From NCBI GenBank assembly GCA_964474455.1, contig CAYYSU010000006.1, positions 1 to 64,000 on the forward strand: 64,000 nt of DNA, read 5' to 3'. Below, in pieces: positions 1-9,428 of this stretch. Source of the stretch: BM520 sp964474455 (GTDB lineage: Bacteria > Bacteroidota > Bacteroidia > Bacteroidales > BM520). The position numbers and the translations under genes were made by a program. The first letter of the stretch is position 1. Each line of letters opens with the position of its first letter. The notes under the pieces are model-generated. The model was not told the DNA's origin. It saw nothing but the letters and a program-made list of their open reading frames with translations, and ran no database searches.

Positions 1-210
1 ACCATAATAAATATCTGTTGTGTTGTTGTAGTACTATTAGCGATGTTTGTACCATAACAGTATAAAAGCCAGAAATTTATGTGGTGGTGTGGTGTAAAGT
101 GTTGTTTTATAGTTGTTTATGTTGTTTTGCCAAGGTGTTGCAATTCAGGGTGTGATATTTTGTAGTGTTGTTTTTTAGGTGCGAAACCGCACAGTTGTAG
201 GGAGTTGATT
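1..210. other. Non-coding left edge, no gene recognised
   Basis: This stretch lies downstream of the minus-strand regulator that ends at 211. It is rich in G and T on the plus strand, with many short gttg/tgtgttg words. A 5-bp hairpin (GTGCG, loop AAAC, CGCAC) sits near 180-193, but no U-run follows it on the minus strand, so it is not a convincing terminator. No open frame or RNA gene was recognised. Confidence 0.5.
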
Positions 211-1596
211 TTATGTTGCTTTTAGTATTTTGATATTGTGTTTTTTAAGCCTTCGCACCAGTGCGTCACGAGATATTCCCAAAATTTGGGACGCGCTGTT
301 CTGATTGTAGTTGGTTCGTTCCAATGCCATGATAATAAGCCTCTTCTCGTTGTTATCGAGATTGAGATTTATGTCTGTATGCTCCAGTTGAGTCTCCATA
401 CTATCTTTTAAAGGAAAGTCTGCGGTGGTGAGTTCATTACCTTTTTGAAAAATCATGGCTCGCTCAATCATATTTCTCAGCTCTCTGACGTTTCCGGGGA
501 AGTCGTAGGAAGAGAGGTGATCTATAAGTGGCGATTTGTATGTGGGGAGAGGTTTATTCATCTTCCCGGAGAACTCCTTCATAAAAAATTCAAGGAGTAA
601 TGGAATATCTTCTTTCCGCTGACGCAGAGGTGGTATGTTAATCTCAACGGTATTGAGTCGGTGTAGGAGGTCGAGGCGGAATTTTTTTTGCTCTACCAGG
701 TCATGTACGATGTGGTTTGTGGCAGCGATTATCCTTAGTTCAACGTTTATTTCTTCCGAGCTACCTATACGCACAATTTTTTTCTCTTCCAACGCTCTCA
801 GCAGTTTTGCCTGCAAGTTAAAGGGCATATCAGCGATTTCATCCAGGAAAAGCGATCCATTATTGGCTGCTTCGAAGAATCCGCTCTTTTCGTTTATAGC
901 GCCAGTAAAGGAGCCCTTTTTATGACCGAAGAATTCACTTTCAAGTAGGGTCTCGGGTACAGCTGAGCTATTCACTGCAATAAAACCATTTTCTTTATTT
1001 TGAGAGCTGTAGTGAATAATCCGGGCTACATTTTCTTTTCCTGTGCCACTCTCTCCGGTGATAAGCACATTAGTATAGGGATGCTGTGCGGCGGTCAGAG
1101 CCAGGTCAAGTACATCTTTTATCTTCTTGCTTTCGCCGATGAAATTACGTTGAATTCGTTGTTCCAGATCCAGGGAGATGAGAGAATTCCTGTTTTTCAT
1201 CTCCTTGTATTTATGAAATAGGGTTAGATATTTTTGTGTTCTCTCAATGGCGATTTGTATATCCAGATGTCTGAAAGGTTTTCTGAGATAATCTATGGCT
1301 CCATTTCTCATGGCAGAAATCACTGTGTCCATATCCCCATGACCACTTACAATAATAACTTCCATGTCGGGGTATGTCTGTTTTACCTCTTTAAGAATTT
1401 CGATGCCACTCATGCCCGGCAGCCTTACGTCAAGTATCAAAAGATCTATTTCATGAGCCTGCAGTATTTTGAAGCCACGGGCAGGAGCGTTAGCTGTAAA
1501 GGCTTTAAAATCTTTGATCTCAAGATACTCCTGAAGTTCTTCAGTGAAGTTTACCTCGTCATCAAGAATGAGAACGGTCATTTTTTTGTTTTCCAT
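211..1596 (-). CDS. NtrC-family sigma-54-dependent response regulator
   Basis: A cytoplasmic transcription activator of 461 residues, a normal length for the NtrC family. Residues 1-120 are a receiver domain with acidic pocket D12/D13, phospho-acceptor D56 and conserved K106. A sigma-54 AAA+ domain follows (about 150-385), with a Walker A of the form GESGTGKE and the sigma-54 contact loop as GSFTGA, a common functional variant of GAFTGA. The C-terminus is a Fis-type helix-turn-helix (about 420-461). The gene starts 17 bases after the stop of the hybrid histidine kinase upstream, so the two very probably form one phosphorelay in one transcript. The target promoters cannot be told from this window. 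By family knowledge, phosphorylation should drive oligomerisation and open-complex formation by sigma-54 polymerase. Confidence 0.95.
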   Translation of the reverse strand: MENKKMTVLILDDEVNFTEELQEYLEIKDFKAFTANAPARGFKILQAHEIDLLILDVRLPGMSGIEILKEVKQTYPDMEVIIVSGHGDMDTVISAMRNGAIDYLRKPFRHLDIQIAIERTQKYLTLFHKYKEMKNRNSLISLDLEQRIQRNFIGESKKIKDVLDLALTAAQHPYTNVLITGESGTGKENVARIIHYSSQNKENGFIAVNSSAVPETLLESEFFGHKKGSFTGAINEKSGFFEAANNGSLFLDEIADMPFNLQAKLLRALEEKKIVRIGSSEEINVELRIIAATNHIVHDLVEQKKFRLDLLHRLNTVEINIPPLRQRKEDIPLLLEFFMKEFSGKMNKPLPTYKSPLIDHLSSYDFPGNVRELRNMIERAMIFQKGNELTTADFPLKDSMETQLEHTDINLNLDNNEKRLIIMALERTNYNQNSASQILGISRDALVRRLKKHNIKILKAT

Positions 1597-1613
1597 AGCT
1601 ATCTTTACACCTG

Positions 1614-3272
1614 TTAGTTATTAGATGGTAATGAAATTTTTACGTTGGTGCCTTTTCCCTCGGTGCTTGAGATATCAATCGTTCCTTTCATATCTTTGAT
1701 AATCCCAAATGCGATGGATAGCCCCAGGCCGGTTCCTTTGCCCTCCTCTTTGGTAGTGAAAAATGGTTGCATTATTTTATCTATAATATGATCTGCAATT
1801 CCACTTCCATTATCCTTTACTTCAACAATTATATGTTCATTTTGTTGATATGTTACTATATTAATTCTACCAACATATGATGTGTCCTCCATCTCTTTGC
1901 GACTCTCCACGGCGTGCATGGCATTTGACAGAAAGTTTAAAATAACCTCTTCAAATTTGTAAGTATTACCAGTAGTCACGGGGAGATTCTCGGCAAATGT
2001 TGACTCCAGCATTACTCCATGATTGATGTATTGTTCCGAAACCATGCTTAAGGCATTATCAATGGATTCATTAATGCTGAATTCCGAATTAATATAATCA
2101 TCCTGATCGCGAGAGAACGTTCTCACATGGTCTATTATGGATCTGGTTCTCTCTATACTCTCATGGATTTTTTTTGTCTTCTTATGGAGATATTCATCGG
2201 TAGCTTTACCCGCTTTAATAGCCAAAAGGATATTGTCAAGCCCCAGTGATATAATATTTAAAGGCTGATTGAGTTCGTGTGCTATTCCTGTTGCGATCTC
2301 TCCGATACCCGCCAGCCTCTCTTTATGTTGAAGTTTTTTATGTACTTCCATTCGTTCCAATGCGCTGGATATTAAATCAGTAAAAATTTCAACACTTTGG
2401 TATTTGTCAAAAAACCTTAAAGCATATTCTCTATTGAAAAATATCAGTACAACCTGCAGTTCACCAAACACATGAATTGGCAACATTAGATAGTCTGTTG
2501 TGGGAGCGAGTATTTGAGCAGCATTCTTTACCAGTTTTTTCTGCCGTAACTCATTATATGATTCTTCTATATTGTTAACGAATAACTTATCCAGGTTTTC
2601 GTCAATAGTAATATCTGCGTTTATTCTCCATACCAGCTGTTGCTCGAATTTGTTTTGAACCGGTTTGAAATCGTACATTACTGCACCTGAGGCCTTAATG
2701 TATTCGCTTATTATCTTCATAGTCTCTTTTATGGAATCATTTAGTTCAAAATTGCCCACAAAAATCGAAGAGATTTTTGAATATGCCTGCTCAAGTTTCA
2801 ACTGCTCGGAGATGGTGTTTTGAGCAATCATCTGATCTTTAAAAAGCTCGTCCAGTTTTTCCGATTGCTCTATCATTTCATTTTGTTGACGCGCTATATC
2901 AGTAAAAATCTTTACCTTGCTAATGAGGATATCCCGTTTTAGAGGTTTGGTAATATAATCAACAGCACCTGAATGGTAGCCCATGGAGACACTTAAATCA
3001 TCAAGGTTGTTGGCTGTTACAAAGATAATTGGTAGAAGATTATGATTGTCGTTTTGATGAATTTTCTCTGCCAGCTCAAATCCATTCATTTCAGGCATAT
3101 GAACATCAAGCAATGCAAGAGAAAATGTGTGGTGTTCAATGGCTTTTAGTGCAGCTTTACCACTATCAGCTTTCACAATTCTAACATCACTACCCTTCAA
3201 TATCGCCTCTAAAAGAATTAAGTTCTGAGGGAGATCATCAACGATTAATATTTTTGGAATATATGGTTCCAT
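1614..3272 (-). CDS. Hybrid sensor histidine kinase with N-terminal receiver
   Basis: A 552-residue kinase without a signal peptide or membrane segment, so it is cytoplasmic. Residues 1-125 are a receiver (D12/D13, phospho-acceptor D56, K109). A short helical linker (about 130-175) leads to a GAF-like sensory region (about 175-310). The kinase core has the H-box around AHELNQPL (near residue 335), an N-box (FLSNAMHAVE), the G1 motif DNGSGI and the G2 motif GKGTGLGLS. Because the receiver precedes the kinase, the protein may take phosphate from another kinase or be gated by it. It lies between a membrane-anchored propeller protein (23 bases upstream) and an NtrC-type regulator (17 bases downstream). 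The regulator is the obvious phospho-target. The GAF assignment rests on position and general pattern only. Confidence 0.92.
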   Translation of the reverse strand: MEPYIPKILIVDDLPQNLILLEAILKGSDVRIVKADSGKAALKAIEHHTFSLALLDVHMPEMNGFELAEKIHQNDNHNLLPIIFVTANNLDDLSVSMGYHSGAVDYITKPLKRDILISKVKIFTDIARQQNEMIEQSEKLDELFKDQMIAQNTISEQLKLEQAYSKISSIFVGNFELNDSIKETMKIISEYIKASGAVMYDFKPVQNKFEQQLVWRINADITIDENLDKLFVNNIEESYNELRQKKLVKNAAQILAPTTDYLMLPIHVFGELQVVLIFFNREYALRFFDKYQSVEIFTDLISSALERMEVHKKLQHKERLAGIGEIATGIAHELNQPLNIISLGLDNILLAIKAGKATDEYLHKKTKKIHESIERTRSIIDHVRTFSRDQDDYINSEFSINESIDNALSMVSEQYINHGVMLESTFAENLPVTTGNTYKFEEVILNFLSNAMHAVESRKEMEDTSYVGRINIVTYQQNEHIIVEVKDNGSGIADHIIDKIMQPFFTTKEEGKGTGLGLSIAFGIIKDMKGTIDISSTEGKGTNVKISLPSNN

Positions 3273-3295
3273 GCTTACTTGGTTTTAATATGATG

Positions 3296-5212
3296 CTAAA
3301 GCTTTACTCTATAGATTTTTCTTCCGAGAGCTGAGTATATTACACTATTTTCCTGATGATAAACATAGTGTTCCTCACATGGTATCTTTTCGTTCTGTTT
3401 GCTGCCGTTTTTTGTGAATATGTTTAGCTCTGAATTATTACTATCAATGATGCAGATAGCATTGTGATCATTGATTTTTATGATGCTTGGTTTGATCATA
3501 ACATTATATTTGAGCTCCCGGGTAAAAATGACCTTTTTGAATCTGTTGAAGACAGAAATTATATTTTTATCAACATAGATAAAGTCATTATTACCATCGC
3601 CATCAAAATCCTTATAGTGGAAAAAATGGTTTGATGAGAATGTGCCGAAAACAGTCTTTGCCACTGCTCCCTTTTTTGGTATATATATCAGTGTACCTGT
3701 GTTATCTGTTGTGATAAGATTTCCTTTGCTATTGGTTTCGTTAAAATAGAAATCAGAAAGGGAGTTGTTTGTGAATGAATTTTTTATGCGAAGCCTCACA
3801 TCACCGGTTTTGTTTAGCATTAATACTTCGCCGTTATCACCTGCCACAATTACATAGTGGTCGGAACCGGAATTCAGGTATTTTATAGGCTCAGAGACGT
3901 TAAAATTAGTTTTTGTAACCTTCCACTCCGGAACCAAGGTAGGAGTAAGGTTGACGTTCAAAACCTTTCCTTCGCTGTTTATTAGCAGAATATTCGGGTA
4001 CGTATATCCTTTAAAGTGAACCAGTGATACCCCTTTGGTTGTTTTGCCCGGGATAATAAAAGGATAGCCATCAACCTCGTTGCCATTGATATCTATGAGA
4101 TGAATTTTCTCCTGCGAATTCCAAATAAACTGATGCCTGCCATTATTGAATTTATCTACCTGCTCGACATTACCGACAATATCATCAGGGAATTGCTTTT
4201 GCCATTGCAGTTCTCCTTTGTCATTGAAGAGGTACATTGTATTATCAATATCGAAAGCGATGATACTTTTTGATCCTGTTTTGTGATTATCCACCAGGAA
4301 AGGCCCTCTTTTTATTTGGTTTTGCAATAATGCAAATGCATCTGTATTGTCGTTGTATGCTAGCACCTCTGTGGTAGCATGTATTTCTGATATTGCGTCT
4401 GAGGAGAGTATAATTGAAATTAGCAGATCTTCTCCGGCATTGTTGTAGCGATAATAGCAGTTGTTATTCCCTGATAGAGGTTTTTGTTTCGACAGACCGC
4501 CGGAAACCGGGATGCTTTTTTCAATGCTCTGCGATGGTTTGTCATGCATTCCGCTAAGGAATAATTGGTTATTATATTCATTAACATTAAAAATCATTGT
4601 TTCATTTTCATTAAATTCCGGTATCGCCGCAGTGATTTTTTTTGTAAAGATTTTGTTCCCGGAATATTTGTTAGGATTCTGTCTCCCCTGATGAATCTCC
4701 TGGCCTTTAGGAATCATTTCACTAAAAAATGATAGCGCATCTTTATCTTCGGAAAAGAGAGTGAAGCGACCAACAATGGAGCAGTACCAACTGTTATTGC
4801 CTATGGTAAAAGAACCGTCATTACCAGATGCGGAGTTATTAGAGATACCTTTATTTTTAGCTTTAGGATGAATTTTTCCTGATACCAGCACTGCAAAGTT
4901 GTTATTGGCGACATCTTCATATAGCCACACAACACTTTTTATGTGGTAATCGGCGAGAAGCTTATCAATAAGTGGTTTTGTCGATACGATTTGTTTTTGT
5001 GGGAGGAGACTCGGGATATCGCTGTATGGTTCCAGCAATGCGGGAAATGATTCCGGCTCGTCAGAAAAAACAACAACCGGGACATTTTCTGCTATTGCTC
5101 CGGGGTTTATTCCGGGTGTTCGGTCAACAGATTTAAAAAATATTAAAATCAATATAGCAATGAGTAATGCAGGGATGATAATCCGAGCAAAAAGCCTTGA
5201 GAATTTTTTCAT
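3296..5212 (-). CDS. Membrane-anchored periplasmic propeller-like protein of unknown function
   Basis: This 638-residue protein begins with a short basic N-terminus and one strong hydrophobic segment (about residues 10-27), with no lipobox or clear cleavage site. It is probably anchored in the inner membrane with the rest in the periplasm. Residues from about 290 onward contain repeated beta-strand units resembling a PQQ/VCBS-type propeller, including a calcium-loop-like segment DFDGDGNND. The first 280 residues do not resemble a family I can name. It is the first gene of a tight set with the hybrid kinase and the NtrC regulator, so an extracytoplasmic sensing or quality-control role is an inference from context. 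A -7 box lies just upstream at 5235-5242. Confidence 0.75.
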   Translation of the reverse strand: MKKFSRLFARIIIPALLIAILILIFFKSVDRTPGINPGAIAENVPVVVFSDEPESFPALLEPYSDIPSLLPQKQIVSTKPLIDKLLADYHIKSVVWLYEDVANNNFAVLVSGKIHPKAKNKGISNNSASGNDGSFTIGNNSWYCSIVGRFTLFSEDKDALSFFSEMIPKGQEIHQGRQNPNKYSGNKIFTKKITAAIPEFNENETMIFNVNEYNNQLFLSGMHDKPSQSIEKSIPVSGGLSKQKPLSGNNNCYYRYNNAGEDLLISIILSSDAISEIHATTEVLAYNDNTDAFALLQNQIKRGPFLVDNHKTGSKSIIAFDIDNTMYLFNDKGELQWQKQFPDDIVGNVEQVDKFNNGRHQFIWNSQEKIHLIDINGNEVDGYPFIIPGKTTKGVSLVHFKGYTYPNILLINSEGKVLNVNLTPTLVPEWKVTKTNFNVSEPIKYLNSGSDHYVIVAGDNGEVLMLNKTGDVRLRIKNSFTNNSLSDFYFNETNSKGNLITTDNTGTLIYIPKKGAVAKTVFGTFSSNHFFHYKDFDGDGNNDFIYVDKNIISVFNRFKKVIFTRELKYNVMIKPSIIKINDHNAICIIDSNNSELNIFTKNGSKQNEKIPCEEHYVYHQENSVIYSALGRKIYRVKL

Positions 5213-5234
5213 GATATAGTCGTATTTCCTTTAC

Positions 5235-5242
5235 CAAAGGTA
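5235..5242 (-). promoter_or_regulatory. Candidate -7 promoter box for the propeller/kinase/regulator operon
   Basis: On the minus strand the sequence is TACCTTTG, an exact match to the Bacteroidota -7 consensus TAnnTTTG. It ends 22 bases before the start codon at 5212, giving a predicted leader of about 16 bases. No good TTTG -33 box is seen at the usual spacing, so the call rests on the -7 box alone. Confidence 0.5.
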
Positions 5243-5296
5243 TAAAAACTATTGCAAAGGAAGAATAGTAAAAGGTATTTGAAGGTATATGTAGAA

Positions 5297-5893
5297 TCAG
5301 AACCTGAGTTTTAATTGTCTGTGAAGTTGAAAAGATTTTCTGTGCCAGGGTGTTTGTCCCAGTTTTGTCATGGCTTCGATATGTTTTTTTGTGGCATAAC
5401 CCTTATTGTTAAGCCAATCATATTGGGGATATTCCTGATGAAGAGTTGCCATAAATTCGTCACGCGCTGTTTTGGCAAGGATACTTGCGGCGGCGATACT
5501 TTGGTATTTGCCATCACCTTTAATGATACATGTGTGGCTGATGTTTTGATATTTGTGGAATCTGTTGCCGTCGACGATAATATGCTTGAAGGGTACTGAT
5601 AATTGATCCAATGCCAGATGCATGGCCATAATGGATGCGTTAAGAATGTTTATGGCATCAATTTTTTCCGGCGCTACCATGGCAACAGCCCATGATAATG
5701 CTTCCTCTTTTATCTTTGGAGCCAGGATTTCTCTCTTTTTTGCTGTGAGCTTTTTACTGTCGTTTAGTTCAGCAAGGGGCTTTTGCGGATCCAGGATTAC
5801 AGCTGCTGCCGTAACCGGACCTGCCATGCATCCCCTTCCGGCCTCATCACACCCGGCTTCAACAAGGCCTTCATGTAAATATAGCTTAAGCAT
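5297..5893 (-). CDS. rnhB: Ribonuclease HII
   Basis: A cytoplasmic endonuclease of 198 residues that cuts the RNA strand of RNA-DNA hybrids and removes single ribonucleotides from DNA. The family signature is present: D16-E17 in AGCDEAGRG, an internal Asp in IVDGNRF (near 109) and a fourth acidic residue in KTARDEF near 146. These make up the DEDD metal site. The length is typical. The start overlaps the end of the upstream membrane-protein gene by 8 bases, so the two are co-transcribed. Confidence 0.97.
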   Translation of the reverse strand: MLKLYLHEGLVEAGCDEAGRGCMAGPVTAAAVILDPQKPLAELNDSKKLTAKKREILAPKIKEEALSWAVAMVAPEKIDAINILNASIMAMHLALDQLSVPFKHIIVDGNRFHKYQNISHTCIIKGDGKYQSIAAASILAKTARDEFMATLHQEYPQYDWLNNKGYATKKHIEAMTKLGQTPWHRKSFQLHRQLKLRF

Positions 5894-6878
5894 AAAGTAC
5901 TACTTTGAATATGATGATAATTGCTATCAGGAGAAGAAGGAAAATATCGGCTGTTTTTTTCCTTTTTAGCTCAGCGATATACTTGCCGATGATGATTGTT
6001 GCTACCGGAACAACTGCTGCGATCCCATCAATAAATGGATCGGTACTAAAGCTGATACCTGCAATAAGCCCGATAGTCATAAACATCAGAAATATTATTT
6101 TTCTTCTTGTGGCAATAACCATTTCAAAGATGGACATCAGAAGCTTTGCAATAGCAATTATAAGTATCATACTAAGAATTCCGACAGTGATATATTCGAA
6201 AGTATGATTTTCAGAGGGGAAGTTTAAGAACGCATCAAAAATATTGAGATAGTGTTGGCTCATCTCTTGCAGCGTATCTGTCATAAAATAACTGAAAGCA
6301 AGTAAATAGTATGGCAATATGACACCTCCAAGAAATATTAATTCCACTTTAGCGCGGCGGTTGTCAATTACAGGGATGAGTAATATTAATATTGGTAGTA
6401 AAAAAATTATGGGGAAGTATATCATTGATGCCACACTAAGGTACATCCCCATTCCTACCACCGACTGGAAGCCGCTCTGTTCCTCATTAGAATTAAAAAG
6501 ATTATAGATAATAAATATCAGGAATAGATTAGAAAACAGGGTGGGATGTATTGTTAACCCGGCGGGATGTAAACTCATCAATAATACATAAAGCAGAGCA
6601 GGAAAACAGGTTGTTTTGCTGATGATATTAAACTTGTTTACGATTTTGTTTAGAAAAAATGCTTCAAAGAGAATTATTACTATAGCAATAATAGTATTAA
6701 TGATGGTATTACTGAAGATGTTGCTCCGGATAAGCAGGTTGTAAAATGGTTGTAAATTGTTGAGTGTCAGGTTAGGCTCAACGGGCTTTAAAAATGCAGG
6801 TATCCATAACGTCACCATGGTTAGAATAATTATGGCGATCTGTGCCGGATATGTATTTTTAAATAATCTGACAATCAT
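5886..6878 (-). CDS. Polytopic membrane protein, probably DUF6427-like
   Basis: A 330-residue integral inner-membrane protein with about eight to ten hydrophobic segments spread over its length and almost no soluble part. It resembles the uncharacterised Bacteroidota family DUF6427 in length, in the N-terminal pattern (start, short basic stretch, then a long hydrophobic run) and in its housekeeping neighbourhood. That assignment is from memory and uncertain. Its start overlaps the purD stop by one base and its end overlaps the rnhB start by 8 bases, so translation is coupled. No catalytic motif is visible and no function is proposed. Confidence 0.75.
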   Translation of the reverse strand: MIVRLFKNTYPAQIAIIILTMVTLWIPAFLKPVEPNLTLNNLQPFYNLLIRSNIFSNTIINTIIAIVIILFEAFFLNKIVNKFNIISKTTCFPALLYVLLMSLHPAGLTIHPTLFSNLFLIFIIYNLFNSNEEQSGFQSVVGMGMYLSVASMIYFPIIFLLPILILLIPVIDNRRAKVELIFLGGVILPYYLLAFSYFMTDTLQEMSQHYLNIFDAFLNFPSENHTFEYITVGILSMILIIAIAKLLMSIFEMVIATRRKIIFLMFMTIGLIAGISFSTDPFIDGIAAVVPVATIIIGKYIAELKRKKTADIFLLLLIAIIIIFKVVLYA

Positions 6879-8164
6879 TATTTACAGTATTTCATAAGGT
6901 CTTTTCCCAGGTCACTACGGTATGTCTTGCCTTCAAAATCGATGGTGTTGACGTGAGCATAAGCATTTGTGAGCGCTTCTTTTATGTCATTACCATAAGC
7001 TGTAACAGATAAAACACGCCCGCCATTGGATAAAACGTTATTGTCCCTCTTTTTTGTGCCTGCATGAAAAACTACGCCATCAAAGTCCTTATTTTCAAAG
7101 GTTATTATTTTTCCTTTTTCATAGCTCTCGGGATATCCTTTTGATACCAGCATTACTGATATGGCAAAACGTTCGTCAAAAACAGCCTTATATGTTGGGA
7201 TATTGCCTGTGGCACAAGCTTTTAATGCAGCCAGAAAATCAGATTTGAAGCGTGGAATAACCGATTCTGTCTCCGGATCACCCATTCTGACATTATACTC
7301 AATGACATAAGGGTCATCGCCACAAACCATCAACCCGAAGAATATAAACCCGACATAAGGAATATCTTCTTTTTGGAGCCCTTTAATGGTAGGGGAGATA
7401 ATATCATGTTTAATTTTTTTCATGAGTTTCTCGTTGGCGAAAGGAACTGGGGAGATAGAACCCATGCCGCCTGTATTTAGCCCGGTGTCACCGTCACCAA
7501 TGCGTTTATAATCTTTTGCCTCAGGTAGAAGGATATACTCTTTTCCGTCAGTGAGAATAAAAACAGACATCTCTATTCCATTGAGAAACTCCTCTATCAC
7601 TACCTTGCTTCCTGCGCTACCAAATTTCTCGTTTTTGAGGATGTCGTCGATGGTGTTAATGGCCGTTTGTTTTTCATCACAAATAATAACACCTTTGCCT
7701 GCTGCCAGTCCATCTGCTTTAATAACATAAGGTGGTTGTAGTGTTTCGAGAAAGGCGTAAGATTTCTCTATGGTGTGGGGAGTAAATGTTTTGTATGCGG
7801 CAGTGGGTATTCCATTACGTTGCATAAACGCTTTGGCAAAATCTTTGGATCCTTCCAGCATGGCACCGGTTTTTTTGGGGCCTATAATCAAAAGATCTTC
7901 GAACTTTTTCTTCGATGCCAACCTATCGTGCAGCCCTTCCACGAGAGGAGCCTCCGGACCCACAACAACCATCTGGATATTATTATCACAAATAAACTTC
8001 TCAATAGAATCAAAATCACCTACGCTGATATTGATATTCTTGCCGCATTTTGATGTTCCGGCATTCCCGGGAGCGATATATAGGTTGTTTAGAAGTTGGC
8101 TTTGAGATATTTTCCACGCCAAAGCATGTTCGCGGCCTCCTGATCCTAATAGAAGTACATTCAT
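6878..8164 (-). CDS. purD: Phosphoribosylamine--glycine ligase
   Basis: GAR synthetase, the ATP-dependent second step of purine biosynthesis, joining glycine to phosphoribosylamine. The N-terminus MNVLLLGSGGREHALAWK is the family signature, followed by an ATP-grasp domain (DGLAAGKGV near residue 143, the NTGGMG loop, and the metal-binding segment EYNVRMGDPE). The product is 428 residues, a normal length. The open frame runs 22 codons further upstream, but that extension lies in the upstream glycosyltransferase gene and lacks homology, so the ATG at 8162-8164 is chosen. It begins 5 bases after the glycosyltransferase stop and its stop overlaps the next gene by one base. Confidence 0.97.
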   Translation of the reverse strand: MNVLLLGSGGREHALAWKISQSQLLNNLYIAPGNAGTSKCGKNINISVGDFDSIEKFICDNNIQMVVVGPEAPLVEGLHDRLASKKKFEDLLIIGPKKTGAMLEGSKDFAKAFMQRNGIPTAAYKTFTPHTIEKSYAFLETLQPPYVIKADGLAAGKGVIICDEKQTAINTIDDILKNEKFGSAGSKVVIEEFLNGIEMSVFILTDGKEYILLPEAKDYKRIGDGDTGLNTGGMGSISPVPFANEKLMKKIKHDIISPTIKGLQKEDIPYVGFIFFGLMVCGDDPYVIEYNVRMGDPETESVIPRFKSDFLAALKACATGNIPTYKAVFDERFAISVMLVSKGYPESYEKGKIITFENKDFDGVVFHAGTKKRDNNVLSNGGRVLSVTAYGNDIKEALTNAYAHVNTIDFEGKTYRSDLGKDLMKYCK

Positions 8165-8169
8165 TATTA

Positions 8170-9300
8170 TTATGTTATATTTATTGTTTTTTCCATCGAT
8201 GCCCATAGCAGGTCTGCTGTTCTTTGCCACGAGAATTTGGTTTTTCTTATATTTCCTTTTTCTATGAGCTGTTTTTTTAAAGGCTCGTTATTGAATATTT
8301 CCAGTAGCTTTTCTGCAATGGATTCAGGATCTTGCGGGTCTGCAAAAAGTGCTGCATCACCGGCTATTTCAGGCATGGAAGTGACATTAGAGGTTATCAA
8401 AGGAACTTCGGCATGGAATGCCTCCACGATAGGAAGTCCAAAGCCCTCAAATTTACTGACATAAGTCATTGCCTCGGAACCTCCAATCAGTGCGTTGAGA
8501 TCTTCATCCGAGACCCGACCCGTAAGAATAACCTCACTCCTATACTCCATATTATCGTAGGCACTCTTCAGAATGTCCGTCCACCATTTCTTTTGACCCA
8601 CTACAACCAGTCGTGCTTCTTTACCACTCTTTTTCCGGAAAATATCATAAGCCTTAAAGAGGTTGTGGAGATTTTTTCTTGGATGTAGCGACCCCACAAA
8701 AATGAAATATGGTTTTCCTTCAGCAAACTGTGCTACAGCTCTTTGTTTCTCTTCATTAGAGACTTTTTTTCTCACTGTGTTAATGCCTGAATAGACAACA
8801 TCGATCTTATCTTTATCAATATTATAAAGATTAACGATATCGGATTTTGAATACTCTGAGACAGTGCATATCCGGTCTGCTTTATGAGCGAATTTCGGGA
8901 AGAATTTCTTGTAGAAATCAGTATCAATTTTAGGCAGATATTCGGGAAAGTGTTCCCAGTTGAGGTCATGGAACACCGTGAGACACTTGGTTTTAGTTTT
9001 TAATGGCAAATATCCATCCGGAGAAACGAAGAGATCCGGTTTTAATCGTTTAAGATACAGCCTTATGGAGTGCTGAAACCATATATGATATAACACAGGA
9101 TGTCTGGCTTGCGGCGGTAATATTACGGGATGTACATTCTTACCAAAAATAAAATCTATGTGATACTTTCTGTCGAAGATGAAGTAGAACTGATGCTCAG
9201 GGTGTTGTTGCGTAATGCGGCTGAGGTTTTCATACTCAAAAGAACCAATCCCTTCCAGCTTATCTTTCTGAAGTAATCGTGTATTAATGGCTATTTTCAA
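8170..9300 (-). CDS. GT4-family glycosyltransferase (TTG start)
   Basis: A GT-B fold transferase of 376 residues. The C-terminal half has the GT4 features FVGSLHPRKN (near 200), a nucleotide-sugar loop around EGFGLPIVEAFHAEVP and a conserved second glutamate. It most resembles mannosyl- or galactosyltransferases acting on lipid-linked glycans at the inner membrane. Donor and acceptor are unknown. The start codon is TTG (9298-9300). An in-frame TAA lies five codons further upstream with no ATG between, and the N-terminus MKIAINTRLL is family-like. It is divergent from the flippase at 9429, which supports a role in surface polysaccharide synthesis, although it is operonic with purD. Confidence 0.88.
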   Translation of the reverse strand: MKIAINTRLLQKDKLEGIGSFEYENLSRITQQHPEHQFYFIFDRKYHIDFIFGKNVHPVILPPQARHPVLYHIWFQHSIRLYLKRLKPDLFVSPDGYLPLKTKTKCLTVFHDLNWEHFPEYLPKIDTDFYKKFFPKFAHKADRICTVSEYSKSDIVNLYNIDKDKIDVVYSGINTVRKKVSNEEKQRAVAQFAEGKPYFIFVGSLHPRKNLHNLFKAYDIFRKKSGKEARLVVVGQKKWWTDILKSAYDNMEYRSEVILTGRVSDEDLNALIGGSEAMTYVSKFEGFGLPIVEAFHAEVPLITSNVTSMPEIAGDAALFADPQDPESIAEKLLEIFNNEPLKKQLIEKGNIRKTKFSWQRTADLLWASMEKTINIT

Positions 9301-9339
9301 ACTACTTATGTGTTTTTATTTGTTCTGAACCTGTAACAA

Positions 9340-9357
9340 TGCAGAAAGTTATCTGCA
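9340..9357. repeat. Inverted repeat TGCAGA-N6-TCTGCA between divergent genes
   Basis: A perfect 6-bp inverted repeat lies 41 bases outside the glycosyltransferase start and 72 bases before the flippase start. A third copy of the half-site (TTGCAGAA) occurs at 9389-9396. The placement suits an operator for the divergent polysaccharide genes, but no regulator is known and a chance origin is possible. Confidence 0.35.
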
Positions 9358-9428
9358 ATGTGGCAAATATCCGAAAAAATGCTGAATATTGCAGAATTAT
9401 TCACTGACGGAGGGAATGCCCGTTTTAT

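Noticed and set aside
1000..1617. Plus-strand open frames inside the NtrC regulator and many similar frames elsewhere
   Set aside because: They lie antisense to confident genes, have no recognisable domains and no promoter or signal features of their own.
8165..8230. Upstream extension of the purD reading frame by 22 codons
   Set aside because: It runs into the end of the glycosyltransferase gene and lacks PurD similarity; the family N-terminus begins at the ATG at 8162-8164.
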